Source: Aureimonas ureilytica (GTDB taxonomy: Bacteria; Pseudomonadota; Alphaproteobacteria; Rhizobiales; Rhizobiaceae). From it: a stretch of 64,000 nucleotides of DNA. Of the stretch, positions 27,940-38,014 are shown piece by piece. Where the stretch lies: NCBI RefSeq assembly GCF_001475935.1, contig NZ_LDQA01000029.1, forward strand, positions 1-64,000, read 5' to 3'. Under the pieces are notes generated by a model. It was not told the DNA's origin. It saw only the letters and a program-made list of their open reading frames with translations, and made no database searches. The position numbers and the translations under genes were made by a program. Within the stretch, counting starts at the first letter, position 1. Every line of letters begins with the position of its first letter.

Positions 27940-28290
27940 ATGGGACTCGACATCAAGCCGGGGCAGGCCTTGCGCCTGCTCCATCGCAACGCAATGGTTC
28001 AATCGCAGCATCCGGGCTCCGATCTCACGGCGCGCCAGACCGCGATTCTGCTGACGATCTATCTCGACCCGCCGCCCCACACGGTGCGCGGTCTTGCGCA
28101 GAAACTGCACGTGGCCAAGCCCGTGGTGACGCGCGCGCTCGACTCGATGGGACGCATGAATCTGCTCGAACGCCAGCGTGACCCCAGTGATCTGCGCAAT
28201 GTCCTGATCCGCCGCACGGTCGAGGGCAGTCTCTTCGTCTCCGAAATGGCCGACCGGCTGGTCACCGAAGCGGAGGCGCTCGGACGATGA
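27940..28290 (+). CDS. MarR family transcriptional regulator
   Basis: 116 residues, a compact winged helix. LTARQTAILLTIYLDPPPHTVRGLAQKLHVAKPVVTRALDSM contains the recognition helix; NLLERQRDPSDLRNVLIRRT is the wing. No ligand known. It sits between the aminopeptidase and the NlpC hydrolase and overlaps the latter by ATGA, so it probably regulates this small peptidase operon. Confidence 0.88.
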   Translation: MGLDIKPGQALRLLHRNAMVQSQHPGSDLTARQTAILLTIYLDPPPHTVRGLAQKLHVAKPVVTRALDSMGRMNLLERQRDPSDLRNVLIRRTVEGSLFVSEMADRLVTEAEALGR

Positions 28291-29162
28291 CGGCCCCGCT
28301 CGACCCGCGCCTGCACGCCCACCGCCCCGATCTCGCCGACCGCCGCTTGGAAGGGCGCGTGGAGGCCGAGCGCTTCGTGGACGGCGCGCCCGCCCATGTC
28401 GTCATGCCCGTCGCCGACCTGCGCCGCCGCCCGTCGGCCGACGCGCCGCTGGAAACGCAGGCGCTCTATGGCGAGCGGCTGCGCGTCTTCGAGGAAACCG
28501 GCGAGGGCTGGTGCTGGGTTCAGCTCGACAAGGACGGCTATGTCGGCTGGGTGCCGACCGTGACGCTGATGAACGGCGAGCCGCCCGCGCCGACCCATCG
28601 CATTGCCGTTCGCCGCACGCTGGTCTTCCCCGGCCCCGACATCAAGCGTCCGCCCATGCACGACTTGCCGCTCGGCGCGCGGCTGCATGTGAAGGGCGAG
28701 GCGAGCGACCACAACGCGACCTATGGGCTGATCGCGCCCTTCGGCGCGGTGGTCGTGCAGCATATGAAGCCCGCGACCTCGTTCGAGACCGATTTCGTCG
28801 CGGTGGCGCAAGGGTTTCTGGGCGTCGCCTATCTCTGGGGCGGCAAGTCGGCGCTCGGCATCGACTGTTCGGGGCTGGTCCAAGTCGCGCTCGACGCCTG
28901 CGGTATCCTCGCCCCGCGTGACACCGACCTGCAAATGGCCTTGGGCGAAGCGCTGAGCGAGGGGGAAAACCCCCGGCGCGGCGATCTCGTCTTCTGGCGC
29001 GGCCATGTCGGCATCATGATGGACGAGACGCAGCTTCTCCACGCCAACGCCCATCACATGATGACGGCGATAGAGCCTCTGTCGGAGGCCGTGTCGCGGC
29101 TCGAAGCCAAGGGCGCGCCCGTACTTTCGATCCGTCGCCTGCCGGAGGTCCAGCAGGGCTGA
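28287..29162 (+). CDS. NlpC/P60 (C40) peptidase with SH3-like domains
   Basis: 291 residues. The first about 150 form two bacterial SH3-like modules (VMPVADLRRRPSADAPLETQ and the following YGERLRVFEETGEGWCWVQL), and the C-terminal half is the C40 hydrolase. Catalytic Cys194 in GIDCSGLVQ; the histidine is in RGHVGIMMD. No signal peptide, so it may act on cytoplasmic muropeptides, as in related YkfC-like proteins. Start overlaps the marR stop. Confidence 0.9.
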   Translation: MTAPLDPRLHAHRPDLADRRLEGRVEAERFVDGAPAHVVMPVADLRRRPSADAPLETQALYGERLRVFEETGEGWCWVQLDKDGYVGWVPTVTLMNGEPPAPTHRIAVRRTLVFPGPDIKRPPMHDLPLGARLHVKGEASDHNATYGLIAPFGAVVVQHMKPATSFETDFVAVAQGFLGVAYLWGGKSALGIDCSGLVQVALDACGILAPRDTDLQMALGEALSEGENPRRGDLVFWRGHVGIMMDETQLLHANAHHMMTAIEPLSEAVSRLEAKGAPVLSIRRLPEVQQG

Positions 29163-29182
29163 CGCTTGCCGGCGTGGGTTTA

Positions 29183-29343
29183 GAGCCGGGGACAAAACCC
29201 TGCGGGTCGATCCGCCGGGCTCTTCCGCCCCCGATGATCGTTGCCGATGCTCACCGATGCCGCCGGCATCGACTGCGCTCAACGCCTCGTCGGGAACGCA
29301 AGTCCCTCGCCGGCTTTCCGCCGCAGGGTTCTTTCCCCGGCTC
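29183..29343. repeat. 161-base region with near-perfect terminal inverted repeats
   Basis: The first 23 bases (29183-29205) and the last 23 (29321-29343) are inverted repeats with 21 matches, beginning GAGCCGGGGA. They enclose about 115 bases that contain further short hairpins, for example CGATGCCG-C-CGGCATCG. The block fills the gap between the convergent NlpC and ghrA genes and ends exactly at the ghrA stop codon. It may be a large bidirectional terminator, a structured RNA or a decayed small mobile repeat. Confidence 0.6.
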
Positions 29344-30285
29344 TCAGTACCCCGCCGCACGATCCACGATGTTGGTGAGCGCCTCGCCGCGCCGGTGGGC
29401 CGCGATCTGTCGCATGATGATGGGCGCCAGCGCTTCCGGGTCGGAAGATGCGGCGGCGTGGGGCGTGACGAAGACGCGCGGGTGGCGCCAGAGCGGGCTG
29501 TCGGCGGCCAGCGGCTCGCGCTCGAACACGTCCAGCGAGGCTTCCATCAAGCGATTGTCGTTGAGCGCGCGCAGAATGGCCGAGTCGACCTGCAAGCCGC
29601 CGCGCCCGGCATTGACCAGAACCGGCGTGCCCAGCGGCGTTTCGCGCTTGAGCCGCGACAGGAAGGCGTCGTCGATCAGCCCGCGCGTCTCGCTCGTAAG
29701 CGGCAGAAGCACGACCAGAATGTCGCTTTGGGCCAGGATCGCCCCGAGCCCCTCCTCGCCATGGAAGGTGGTGACGCCCTCGACCTGACGCTCGCGCCGG
29801 CTCCAGCCCGAGACCTTGAAGCCGAGGAGGCGGAGCTTTTCGGCCGCGTCCCGCCCGAGTTCGCCAAGGCCGAGAATGCCGACCTGAACATCGCCGGCGG
29901 CGGGCTGGCGGCGCTCGTTCCAGAGACGGGCGGCCTGCTGCGCGCGATAGACCATGCCCCGGCGATGATGGTCGAGCACCCGCCAGACGACATATTCGCT
30001 CATGCGCGCGGTCAGATCGTCGGCCACGATGCGCACGATCGGCACATCGGGCACCGTGCGGTCGGCCAGGATGTGATCGACGCCCGCGCCGAGCGAAAAG
30101 ACGGCCTGAAGGTTCGGCAGCCCTTCCAGAACCCCCGGCGGCTGCTTCCAGACCACGGCATAGCGGATCGAGGGATCGCCCGCCGTTTCGGGCCGCAGCA
30201 CGATGGTCTCCGCCGGCGCGGCTTTCAGCATGGCGTCGTGCCAGCGCGTGGGGTCGAAGCCGGTGACGGACAGGAGAAGGGTCAT
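29344..30285 (-). CDS. ghrA: Glyoxylate/hydroxypyruvate reductase A-type dehydrogenase
   Basis: 313-residue D-isomer-specific 2-hydroxyacid dehydrogenase, reducing glyoxylate or hydroxypyruvate with NAD(P)H. Rossmann motif VGILGLGELG near residue 145, followed by SGWSRR; the catalytic histidine is in VTPHAAAS near the C-terminus. The ATG at 30285 is used; upstream in-frame sequence has no folded domain. Single gene, with its 3' end abutting the 161-base inverted-repeat block. Confidence 0.85.
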   Translation of the reverse strand: MTLLLSVTGFDPTRWHDAMLKAAPAETIVLRPETAGDPSIRYAVVWKQPPGVLEGLPNLQAVFSLGAGVDHILADRTVPDVPIVRIVADDLTARMSEYVVWRVLDHHRRGMVYRAQQAARLWNERRQPAAGDVQVGILGLGELGRDAAEKLRLLGFKVSGWSRRERQVEGVTTFHGEEGLGAILAQSDILVVLLPLTSETRGLIDDAFLSRLKRETPLGTPVLVNAGRGGLQVDSAILRALNDNRLMEASLDVFEREPLAADSPLWRHPRVFVTPHAAASSDPEALAPIIMRQIAAHRRGEALTNIVDRAAGY

Positions 30286-30331
30286 GCAGGTCTCTTCGGT
30301 CAGCGTTCGGATAGGGCGTGCGGGCGGGAGG

Positions 30332-30982
30332 TCAGGCGACGGGTTCGGCGGCGTCCTGCAGCAGGCGCGCCTGCTGGCGTCCGTGGCGGGCGAACCAATG
30401 CGTGGCGGAAACAAGGAAGCCGTTCTCGATCGAGCCTGCGTCCACCGCCTCGATCAGAGCGTCCACCGGCGCTCGGATCGCGATGATGTCCTCCTGCTCG
30501 TCCAGCTTGCCGCCATGGCCATGCAGCGCGCCGGCATCCACCAGCGCGAGGAAGAAGCAGGCAACCTCGTCGCACAGGCCGGGGGAGGAGAGGATCGTAT
30601 AGGCCGGCGCGATCGCATGCGTCACGAGCCCGGTTTCCTCTTCCAGTTCGCGGCTGGCCGCCTCGATCGGATTCTCGCCTTCGTCCACCAGGCCCGCCGG
30701 CAGTTCCAGCGCCGCCGCCTTGCCCGACGTCAGCGCCGCGCCGATGCGGAACTGGCGGATCACCACGATCTCGTCGCGCACGGGATCATAGGGAATGATG
30801 ATGGCGGCGAGGCCCGAGCGCAGGAATTCGCGCCGCGCCAGCACCGGCTCGTCGCGCCCGAGCGGTGCGTGGCGCACCGTCACCGCGTCCAGCGCGCGAA
30901 AGCCTGCGTGAAGGCGCTCGTCCTTCTCGATGGTGAAATCGAGCGGCTGGTCCTCCAGCCTCTGACGGTAGATGTCGCTCAT
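30332..30982 (-). CDS. Nudix hydrolase (ADP-ribose pyrophosphatase-like)
   Basis: 216 residues. The Nudix box is GLVDEGENPIEAASRELEEE plus TG, fully matching GX5EX7REUXEEXGU. Preceding EVIVIRQFRIGAA resembles ADP-ribose/NDP-sugar pyrophosphatases of the NudF type. The ATG overlaps the yejF stop by four bases, so it is the last gene of the peptide transporter operon; the reason is not obvious. Confidence 0.88.
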   Translation of the reverse strand: MSDIYRQRLEDQPLDFTIEKDERLHAGFRALDAVTVRHAPLGRDEPVLARREFLRSGLAAIIIPYDPVRDEIVVIRQFRIGAALTSGKAAALELPAGLVDEGENPIEAASRELEEETGLVTHAIAPAYTILSSPGLCDEVACFFLALVDAGALHGHGGKLDEQEDIIAIRAPVDALIEAVDAGSIENGFLVSATHWFARHGRQQARLLQDAAEPVA

Positions 30983-32631
30983 TCCGAAACCTCTCGGGCA
31001 CCCGCCGCTTCGATGCGGAAGGCCGCCGCCATCAATGCCTTGGTATAGTCGGTTTGGGGATTGTCGAAGATCGCGTCCGACGAGCCACGCTCCACAACGT
31101 GCCCGCCGCGCATGACGATCACCTCGTTGGCGAGCGCGCGCACGACCTTCAGATCGTGGCTGATGAAGAGATAGGCGAGATCGTGCTTCTTCTGGAGATG
31201 GCGCAGGAGATCGACCACCTGCGCCTGCACGCTCATGTCCAGCGCCGAGGTCGGCTCGTCCAGCATCACGAAGCGCGGGTTGAGCACCATGGCGCGGGCA
31301 ATCGCGATGCGCTGGCGCTGGCCGCCCGAGAATTCGTGCGGATAGCGAAAGCGGGTGGCCGGGTCGAGCCCGACTTCGGTCAGCGCCGAGACGACGCGCG
31401 CGTCCCGATCCGCGCTGGAGAGCGAGGGCTGGTGGACGCGCAGACCCTCCGCGATGATCTCGCCCACCGCCATGCGCGGCGAGAGCGAGCCGAACGGGTC
31501 CTGAAACACGATCTGGACGCGGTCGCGAAGGGGCCGCATGTCCTTGAAAGAGCGCTGGTCGATCCGCTCGCCGTCGAAGCGGATTTCGCCTTGGCTTGCG
31601 ATCATGCGGCAGAGCGCGAGGCCGAGCGTCGTCTTGCCCGAGCCCGACTCGCCGACGACGCCGACCGTCTGCCCGGCGCGCACCGTGATGTCGATCCCGT
31701 CCACGGCCTTCACATGGTCCGAAACGCGCCGGAACAGGCCGGTGCGCACGGGAAACCAGACCTTGATGTCCCGCCCTTCCATGACGACCGGCGCGTTGGC
31801 ATTGGCCGCGGGCGGCCGCCCCTTGGGCTCGGCGGCCAGAAGATGGCGCGTATAGGCGTGCTGCGGATTGGCGAAGATCTCGGCGGTCGGCCCGGTCTCG
31901 ACGATCTCGCCCTTGGTCATGACGCAGACCCGGTCCGCGATGCGCCGGACGATGCCGAGATCATGCGTTATGAAGAGGAGGCCCATCTGGCGCTCCTCCT
32001 GGAGCTTCTTCAAAAGCTCCAGAATCTGCGCCTGAACCGTCACGTCGAGCGCGGTGGTCGGCTCGTCGGCGATCAGAAGGTCCGGCTCGTTGGCGAGCGC
32101 CATCGCGATCATCACGCGCTGGCGCTGGCCGCCAGAGAGTTGGTGCGGATAGGCGCCGAGGCGCTTTTCCGGCTCGCGAATGCCGACCTGATGCAGAAGC
32201 TCCAGCGTGCGCTCGCGCGCGGCGCGGTCGGACAGGCCCCGATGCACCTTCATGACCTCGCCGATCTGCCGCTCGATCGTGTGGAGCGGGTTCAGCGAGG
32301 ACATGGGCTCCTGAAAGATCATCGAAATGCGGTTGCCGCGCACCGCCCGCAGCGCGTCGTCGCTCGCCCCGATCAGGTCCTGCCCCTCGAACAGGACCTC
32401 TCCGCCCGGATGGCTCGCGGCGGGGTAGGGCAGGAGCTTCAGGATCGAGAGCGCGGACACGGACTTGCCCGAGCCGGACTCGCCGACCAGCGCCACGGTT
32501 TCGCCCTTGGCGATGGAAAAGGACACGCCCTTCACCGCAAGGCTGGTCGCCCCGCCCTGCGCGAAGGCCACCTGAAGCCCGCGCACATCGAGAAGCGGGC
32601 TTTGCGCGGAGGAGGAAGCAGCTTGGCTCAA
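30979..32631 (-). CDS. yejF: Peptide ABC transporter ATPase YejF (fused double ATPase)
   Basis: 550 residues with two complete ABC domains joined head to tail, as in YejF. First half: Walker [13 protein letters not shown], signature LSGGQRQRV, Walker [13 protein letters not shown]. Second half: [32 protein letters not shown]. Powers import of oligopeptides and, in E. coli, microcin C. It follows the CDF exporter gene by ten bases, so it is cotranscribed with the whole yej unit. Confidence 0.93.
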   Translation of the reverse strand: MSQAASSSAQSPLLDVRGLQVAFAQGGATSLAVKGVSFSIAKGETVALVGESGSGKSVSALSILKLLPYPAASHPGGEVLFEGQDLIGASDDALRAVRGNRISMIFQEPMSSLNPLHTIERQIGEVMKVHRGLSDRAARERTLELLHQVGIREPEKRLGAYPHQLSGGQRQRVMIAMALANEPDLLIADEPTTALDVTVQAQILELLKKLQEERQMGLLFITHDLGIVRRIADRVCVMTKGEIVETGPTAEIFANPQHAYTRHLLAAEPKGRPPAANANAPVVMEGRDIKVWFPVRTGLFRRVSDHVKAVDGIDITVRAGQTVGVVGESGSGKTTLGLALCRMIASQGEIRFDGERIDQRSFKDMRPLRDRVQIVFQDPFGSLSPRMAVGEIIAEGLRVHQPSLSSADRDARVVSALTEVGLDPATRFRYPHEFSGGQRQRIAIARAMVLNPRFVMLDEPTSALDMSVQAQVVDLLRHLQKKHDLAYLFISHDLKVVRALANEVIVMRGGHVVERGSSDAIFDNPQTDYTKALMAAAFRIEAAGAREVSE

Positions 32632-32641
32632 AGATGTCTCC

Positions 32642-33729
<1,088 letters not shown>

Positions 33730-33733
<4 letters not shown>

Positions 33734-34932
33734 CTGAAGCTCTTGCGGGGGTCGAAGGCGTCGCGCACCGCTTCGCCGATGAAGACGAGCAGCGACAGCA
33801 TCAAGGACAGGACGACGAAGCCGGAAATGCCGAGCCAGGGCGCCTGAAGATTGTTGCGCCCCTGCGCCAGCAACTCGCCGAGCGAGGGCGAGCCGGGCGG
33901 CAGGCCGAAGCCGAGGAAGTCGAGCGAGGTCAGCGTCGTGATCGAGCCGTTGAGAATGAAAGGCAGGAAGGTCAGCGTCGCGACCATGGCATTGGGCAGG
34001 AGATGCCGGCCCATGATGGTCCAGTCGCCGACGCCGAGCGCGCGCGCCGCGTTCACATATTCGAAGTTGCGCGCCCGCAGGAACTCGGCGCGCACGACGC
34101 CCACGAACGAGACCCAGGAGAAAAGCAGCATGATGCCCAGCAGAATCCAGAAGCCCGGCGGCAGGATCGCGGCGACGATCAGGAGCAGATAGAGAACCGG
34201 GATCGAGCTCCAGATCTCGATGAAGCGCTGGAAGATCAGATCGACCCAGCCGCCGAAATAGCCCTGCACCGCGCCCGCGAACACGCCGATCACGGCCGAG
34301 GTGGCGGTGAGGATCAGGCCGAACAGGACGGAAATGCGGAAACCGTAGATCAGGCGGGCCAGAACGTCGCGCGCCTGATCGTCCGTTCCCAGCCAGTTCC
34401 AGTTGCCCAGCACGCAGTTGGGATCGTTCGCCCCCAACGGATAGCGCGCGCAGCGCTCCTCCTTGGAAAAGGTCCAGGAGGGCGGGGAGGGGGCGGGAAC
34501 GGGAATCTCGTTGTTGACGCTGCCGTAGGAATAGCGGATCGGCGGCCAGACCATCCAGCCGTTCGCCGCCACCTCGTCCTGAATGAACGGGTCGCGGTAA
34601 TTGGTGACGGGCAGAAAGCCGCCGAAGACCTCTTCCGGGTAGTCCTTGAAGATGGGCGTGTAATATTCGCCCTTGTAGGAGATCAGGAGCGGGCGGTCAT
34701 TGGCGATGAACTCCGCGCCGAGCGTCAGCACGAAGAGCACGAGGAAGATCCAGAGCGACCACCAGCCGCGCCGATGCGCCTTGAAGTTCTGCCAGCGGCG
34801 CTGGTTGAGCGGCGACAGGCGCGGCGGACGCAGCGTCTCGACAGGCGGCGCCATCTGCGCCAGCGCGCCGGTGTCGGCCCTGGCGTCGGCGGCCTTGATG
34901 ATCTCGGGCGGGTTGTCCGAAGAAGACGTCAC
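33730..34932 (-). CDS. yejE: Peptide ABC transporter permease YejE
   Basis: 400-residue inner-membrane permease. It has an N-terminal cytoplasmic extension ending LSPLNQRRWQNFKAHRRGWW before the first helix, typical of YejE, a large periplasmic loop, then the binding-protein-dependent transport domain with EFLRARNFEYVNAARALGVGD (the EAA motif). Its stop overlaps the start of the CDF gene. Confidence 0.93.
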
Positions 34933-34994
34933 GGATCAAACCTCCCGTCGCATGGCCGAGTCGGAAAACCGGGTTCCACTTTTCCGGGCCATGC

Positions 34995-36083
34995 TCAAAC
35001 CTCCCGCTTCTCGAAATCGATGCGCGGATCGATCCAGGTATAGGTGAGGTCGGAGATCAGCGTGGTGAGCAGGCCGATCAGGGAGAAGATGTAGAGCGTG
35101 GCGAAAACCACGGGATAGTCCCGCTTGTAGATGCTTTCGAAGGACAGCAGCCCGAGCCCGTCCAGCGAGAAGATCGTCTCGATCAGGAGCGAGCCGGAGA
35201 AGAAGGCCGAGATGAAGGCGCCGGGGAAGCCCGCGACGATGATCAGCATGGCGTTGCGGAACACATGGCCATAGAGCACGCGGCGCTCGGTGAGGCCCTT
35301 GGCGCGCGCGGTGGTCACGTATTGCTTGCGGATTTCGTCGAGGAACGAGTTCTTGGTCAGCAGCGTCGTCGTGGCGAAGGCCGACAGCGACAGCGCGATG
35401 AGCGGCAGCGTCAGGTGCCAGAAATAATCGACGATCCGCTCCGGCCAGGAGAGCTGCGCCCAGTTGTCGGAGGTCAGCCCGCGCAGCGGGAACCAGTCGA
35501 GAAACGAGCCGCCGGCAAAGAGCACGATCAGGAGAACCGCGAAGAGAAAGCCCGGAATGGCATAGGCCACGATGATGACCGCGCTCGTCCAGGTGTCGAA
35601 GCGCGAGCCCTCCTTCAAGGCTTTGCGGATGCCGAGCGGGATCGAGATGATATAGGAGAGAAGCGTGATCCAGAGCCCGAGCGAGATCGAAACCGGCAGC
35701 TTCTGGATGATGAGATCCACGACAGTGGCATTAGAAAAGAAGCTCGTTCCAAAGTCGAAGCGGGCATAATCCCAGATCATCGTGGCGAAGCGTTCGAGTG
35801 GCGGCTTGTCGAAGCCGAACTGCTGCTCCAGCCGCTTGATGAACTCGGGGTCCAGCCCCTGCGCACCGCGATAGCCCGAGGATTCGCCCGACATCGCAGC
35901 GGCTTCGCCGCCACCTCCGCCGCCCAGCCGGTCGGCCGCGCCGCCGCCCTGGCCCTGGAGGCTGGCGACGACCTGTTCCACAGGGCCACCCGGCGCGAAC
36001 TGGATCACGATGAAGGAAACGGCCATGATCCCGAACAGGGTCGGAATCATCAAAGCCAGACGTCGAAGAATATAGGCGGCCAT
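34995..36083 (-). CDS. yejB: Peptide ABC transporter permease YejB
   Basis: 362-residue first permease of the peptide importer. Begins MAAYILRRLALMIPTLFGIM, the standard DppB-like first helix, then a glycine-rich low-complexity stretch (about residues 43-72) found in YejB, and the transport domain with SFLDEIRKQYVTTARAKGL (EAA motif). It lies 40 bases after the second solute-binding gene and 62 before yejE. Confidence 0.93.
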   Translation of the reverse strand: MAAYILRRLALMIPTLFGIMAVSFIVIQFAPGGPVEQVVASLQGQGGGAADRLGGGGGGEAAAMSGESSGYRGAQGLDPEFIKRLEQQFGFDKPPLERFATMIWDYARFDFGTSFFSNATVVDLIIQKLPVSISLGLWITLLSYIISIPLGIRKALKEGSRFDTWTSAVIIVAYAIPGFLFAVLLIVLFAGGSFLDWFPLRGLTSDNWAQLSWPERIVDYFWHLTLPLIALSLSAFATTTLLTKNSFLDEIRKQYVTTARAKGLTERRVLYGHVFRNAMLIIVAGFPGAFISAFFSGSLLIETIFSLDGLGLLSFESIYKRDYPVVFATLYIFSLIGLLTTLISDLTYTWIDPRIDFEKREV

Positions 36084-36123
36084 TCACCCGTTCCGTTGCG
36101 CGGCGATCAGGGGCGCGTCGGGC

Positions 36124-38004
36124 TCAAGCCCGACCCGCCGCCTTCGCCTTGGCCTCGTCGTACCACCAGAGCCGTTCCACCGGAAACCCGTAATCGGGCT
36201 TGGGATCGCGAAAGCCGAACATGTCCCACCATGCGACCTTATGCCCGGTGGAGCCGATATTGGGCAGCCAGTCCAGGCGCCAGCGCAAGGTCCGGTCCAG
36301 CGCGCGCATGGCGATGGCGAGGCTTTCCCGGTCCTGCGCCTCGCCGACCTTCGCGATCAAGGCGTCCAAGGCCGTGCTCGCCGTGCCCGGATAATTGTAG
36401 GAGCCGTTGCGATCGCGCGCCGCCGAGCCGAAGAAAAGCCCGAGGCTTTCGCGTGTCGGCGTGCCGTTGAGCGAAAAGGCGCAGAGCATCATGTCGAAGT
36501 CGAAACGGTTCTGCCGGTCCTGATATTGCGCGGCGTCCACGAGGCGCAGCGAGGCGTCGATGCCCAGAAGCTTCATGTTCTCGATCATCTTGCCGTAGAT
36601 GCGCGCCTGCTCGGGGTCGTTGATCAGATGTTCGAGCCGGAAGACCGTGCCCTTGGCGTCCACGAGCTGCGAGCCCTTGCGCGTCCAGCCGGCGGCCTGG
36701 AGCAGGTCGGCGGCCTCGCGCAGGAGCTTGCGGTCGCGGCCCGATCCGTCCGAGATTGGCTGGCGCCAGACCTCGCCGAAGACCTCCGGCGGCAGGTCGG
36801 CCCGCAGCGGCTCCAGCAGCGCCAATTCCTCCGGCGGAGGCGCGCCCACGGCCACGAAATCCGAATTCTCGAAGGGCGATTGCGAATGCTCGCGCAGGCC
36901 ATAGAGAAGATTGGCGTTGGTCCATTCGAAGTCGAAGCAGAGATTGATCGCGCGGCGCACGCGCGCATCCTGAAACTGCGCCCGGCGCTGGTTCAGCGCC
37001 CAGCATTGGAAGCGCGGCCATTTTTCTTCCTCGAACTGGCGCATCTGCACGCGTCCGTCGGTCACGGCCGGAAACTGATATTCCGTCGCCCAGGCCTTGG
37101 TCGTGAACTCCTCGCGATAGGTCGTGTCGCCCTTCTTGAAGGCTTCCAGCGCGCTCTGGCGGTCGCGGTAGAACTCGACGCGGATCGTCTGGAAATGGTC
37201 CAGCCCGCGCTGGAAGGGCATATCCTTGGCCCAATGGTCGGCCCGCTTCTCGTATTCGATGAAGCGCCCTGCGATATAGCGGCCGATGCGATAGGCGCCG
37301 GAGCCCGGGATCTCGGTGAAACCGCCCTGCGTGAACGGTCGATCCTGAAAAAAGCTTTCCGGCACGATCGGGATGGAAAGCGCCTGAAGCGCGGTCGGCA
37401 GGGTCTGCCGACCGGAAAAGCGGATCGTCACCCCGCGCTCGCCGTCGGCTGTCACCTCAATGACCTCTGCCAGCTGAATGGCGAGCGCCGGGTGGCCCTC
37501 GCTCTTCATGGTGCGATAGGAAAAGGCGACGTCGGAGGCCAGAACCGGCGCGCCGGTGGAGAAGCGCGCTTGTGGGCGAAGCTCGAAGCGGAATGTGTTG
37601 TTGTCGGGCGAAACGGACACGCTCTCGGCCAGCTGACCATAGATCGCGTCCGGCTCGTCCAGCGTCCCGGTCATCAGCCCTTCATAGAGCATTTCGATGC
37701 GCGGCGGCGCGTTGCCCTGAAGAATGAAGGTGTTGAACGTGTCGAACGTATCGGGCGCCTGATTGAGCACCCAGTTCGGCACGGTGAACGTGAAGCGCCC
37801 GCCCTCTGGCGCGTCGGGGCTCGCGTAGTCGAACTGCTGGTAATCGGCGGGGTATTTCAGATCGCCGAAGGGCGAGAGGCCGTGCAGCTTGGTGTCGTGC
37901 GCGAGCGCCGCGAACCCCAGGCGCGGCAGCGCGGCGACCGCGCCCGCCGCCAAGGCCAGCCTGCCGAAGTCGCGACGCGAGAAGAGGCGGAGAGGCCCGG
38001 TCAT
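36124..38004 (-). CDS. Peptide ABC transporter substrate-binding protein, Tat-exported
   Basis: 626-residue periplasmic binding protein of the SBP_bac_5 (DppA/YejA) family. The N-terminus MTGPLRLFSRRDFGRLALAAG carries a twin-arginine motif (SRRDFGR) with a hydrophobic stretch, so export is probably via Tat. The start at 38004 is chosen because it gives this leader and lies 11 bases after the stop of the first binding protein. Domain hallmarks: DTFDTFNTFILQG, YEGLM and the C-terminal NIGSTGHKVAWWDMFG. Second of two binding proteins in the operon. Confidence 0.9.
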   Translation of the reverse strand: MTGPLRLFSRRDFGRLALAAGAVAALPRLGFAALAHDTKLHGLSPFGDLKYPADYQQFDYASPDAPEGGRFTFTVPNWVLNQAPDTFDTFNTFILQGNAPPRIEMLYEGLMTGTLDEPDAIYGQLAESVSVSPDNNTFRFELRPQARFSTGAPVLASDVAFSYRTMKSEGHPALAIQLAEVIEVTADGERGVTIRFSGRQTLPTALQALSIPIVPESFFQDRPFTQGGFTEIPGSGAYRIGRYIAGRFIEYEKRADHWAKDMPFQRGLDHFQTIRVEFYRDRQSALEAFKKGDTTYREEFTTKAWATEYQFPAVTDGRVQMRQFEEEKWPRFQCWALNQRRAQFQDARVRRAINLCFDFEWTNANLLYGLREHSQSPFENSDFVAVGAPPPEELALLEPLRADLPPEVFGEVWRQPISDGSGRDRKLLREAADLLQAAGWTRKGSQLVDAKGTVFRLEHLINDPEQARIYGKMIENMKLLGIDASLRLVDAAQYQDRQNRFDFDMMLCAFSLNGTPTRESLGLFFGSAARDRNGSYNYPGTASTALDALIAKVGEAQDRESLAIAMRALDRTLRWRLDWLPNIGSTGHKVAWWDMFGFRDPKPDYGFPVERLWWYDEAKAKAAGRA

Positions 38005-38014
38005 GGCGCGCCTC

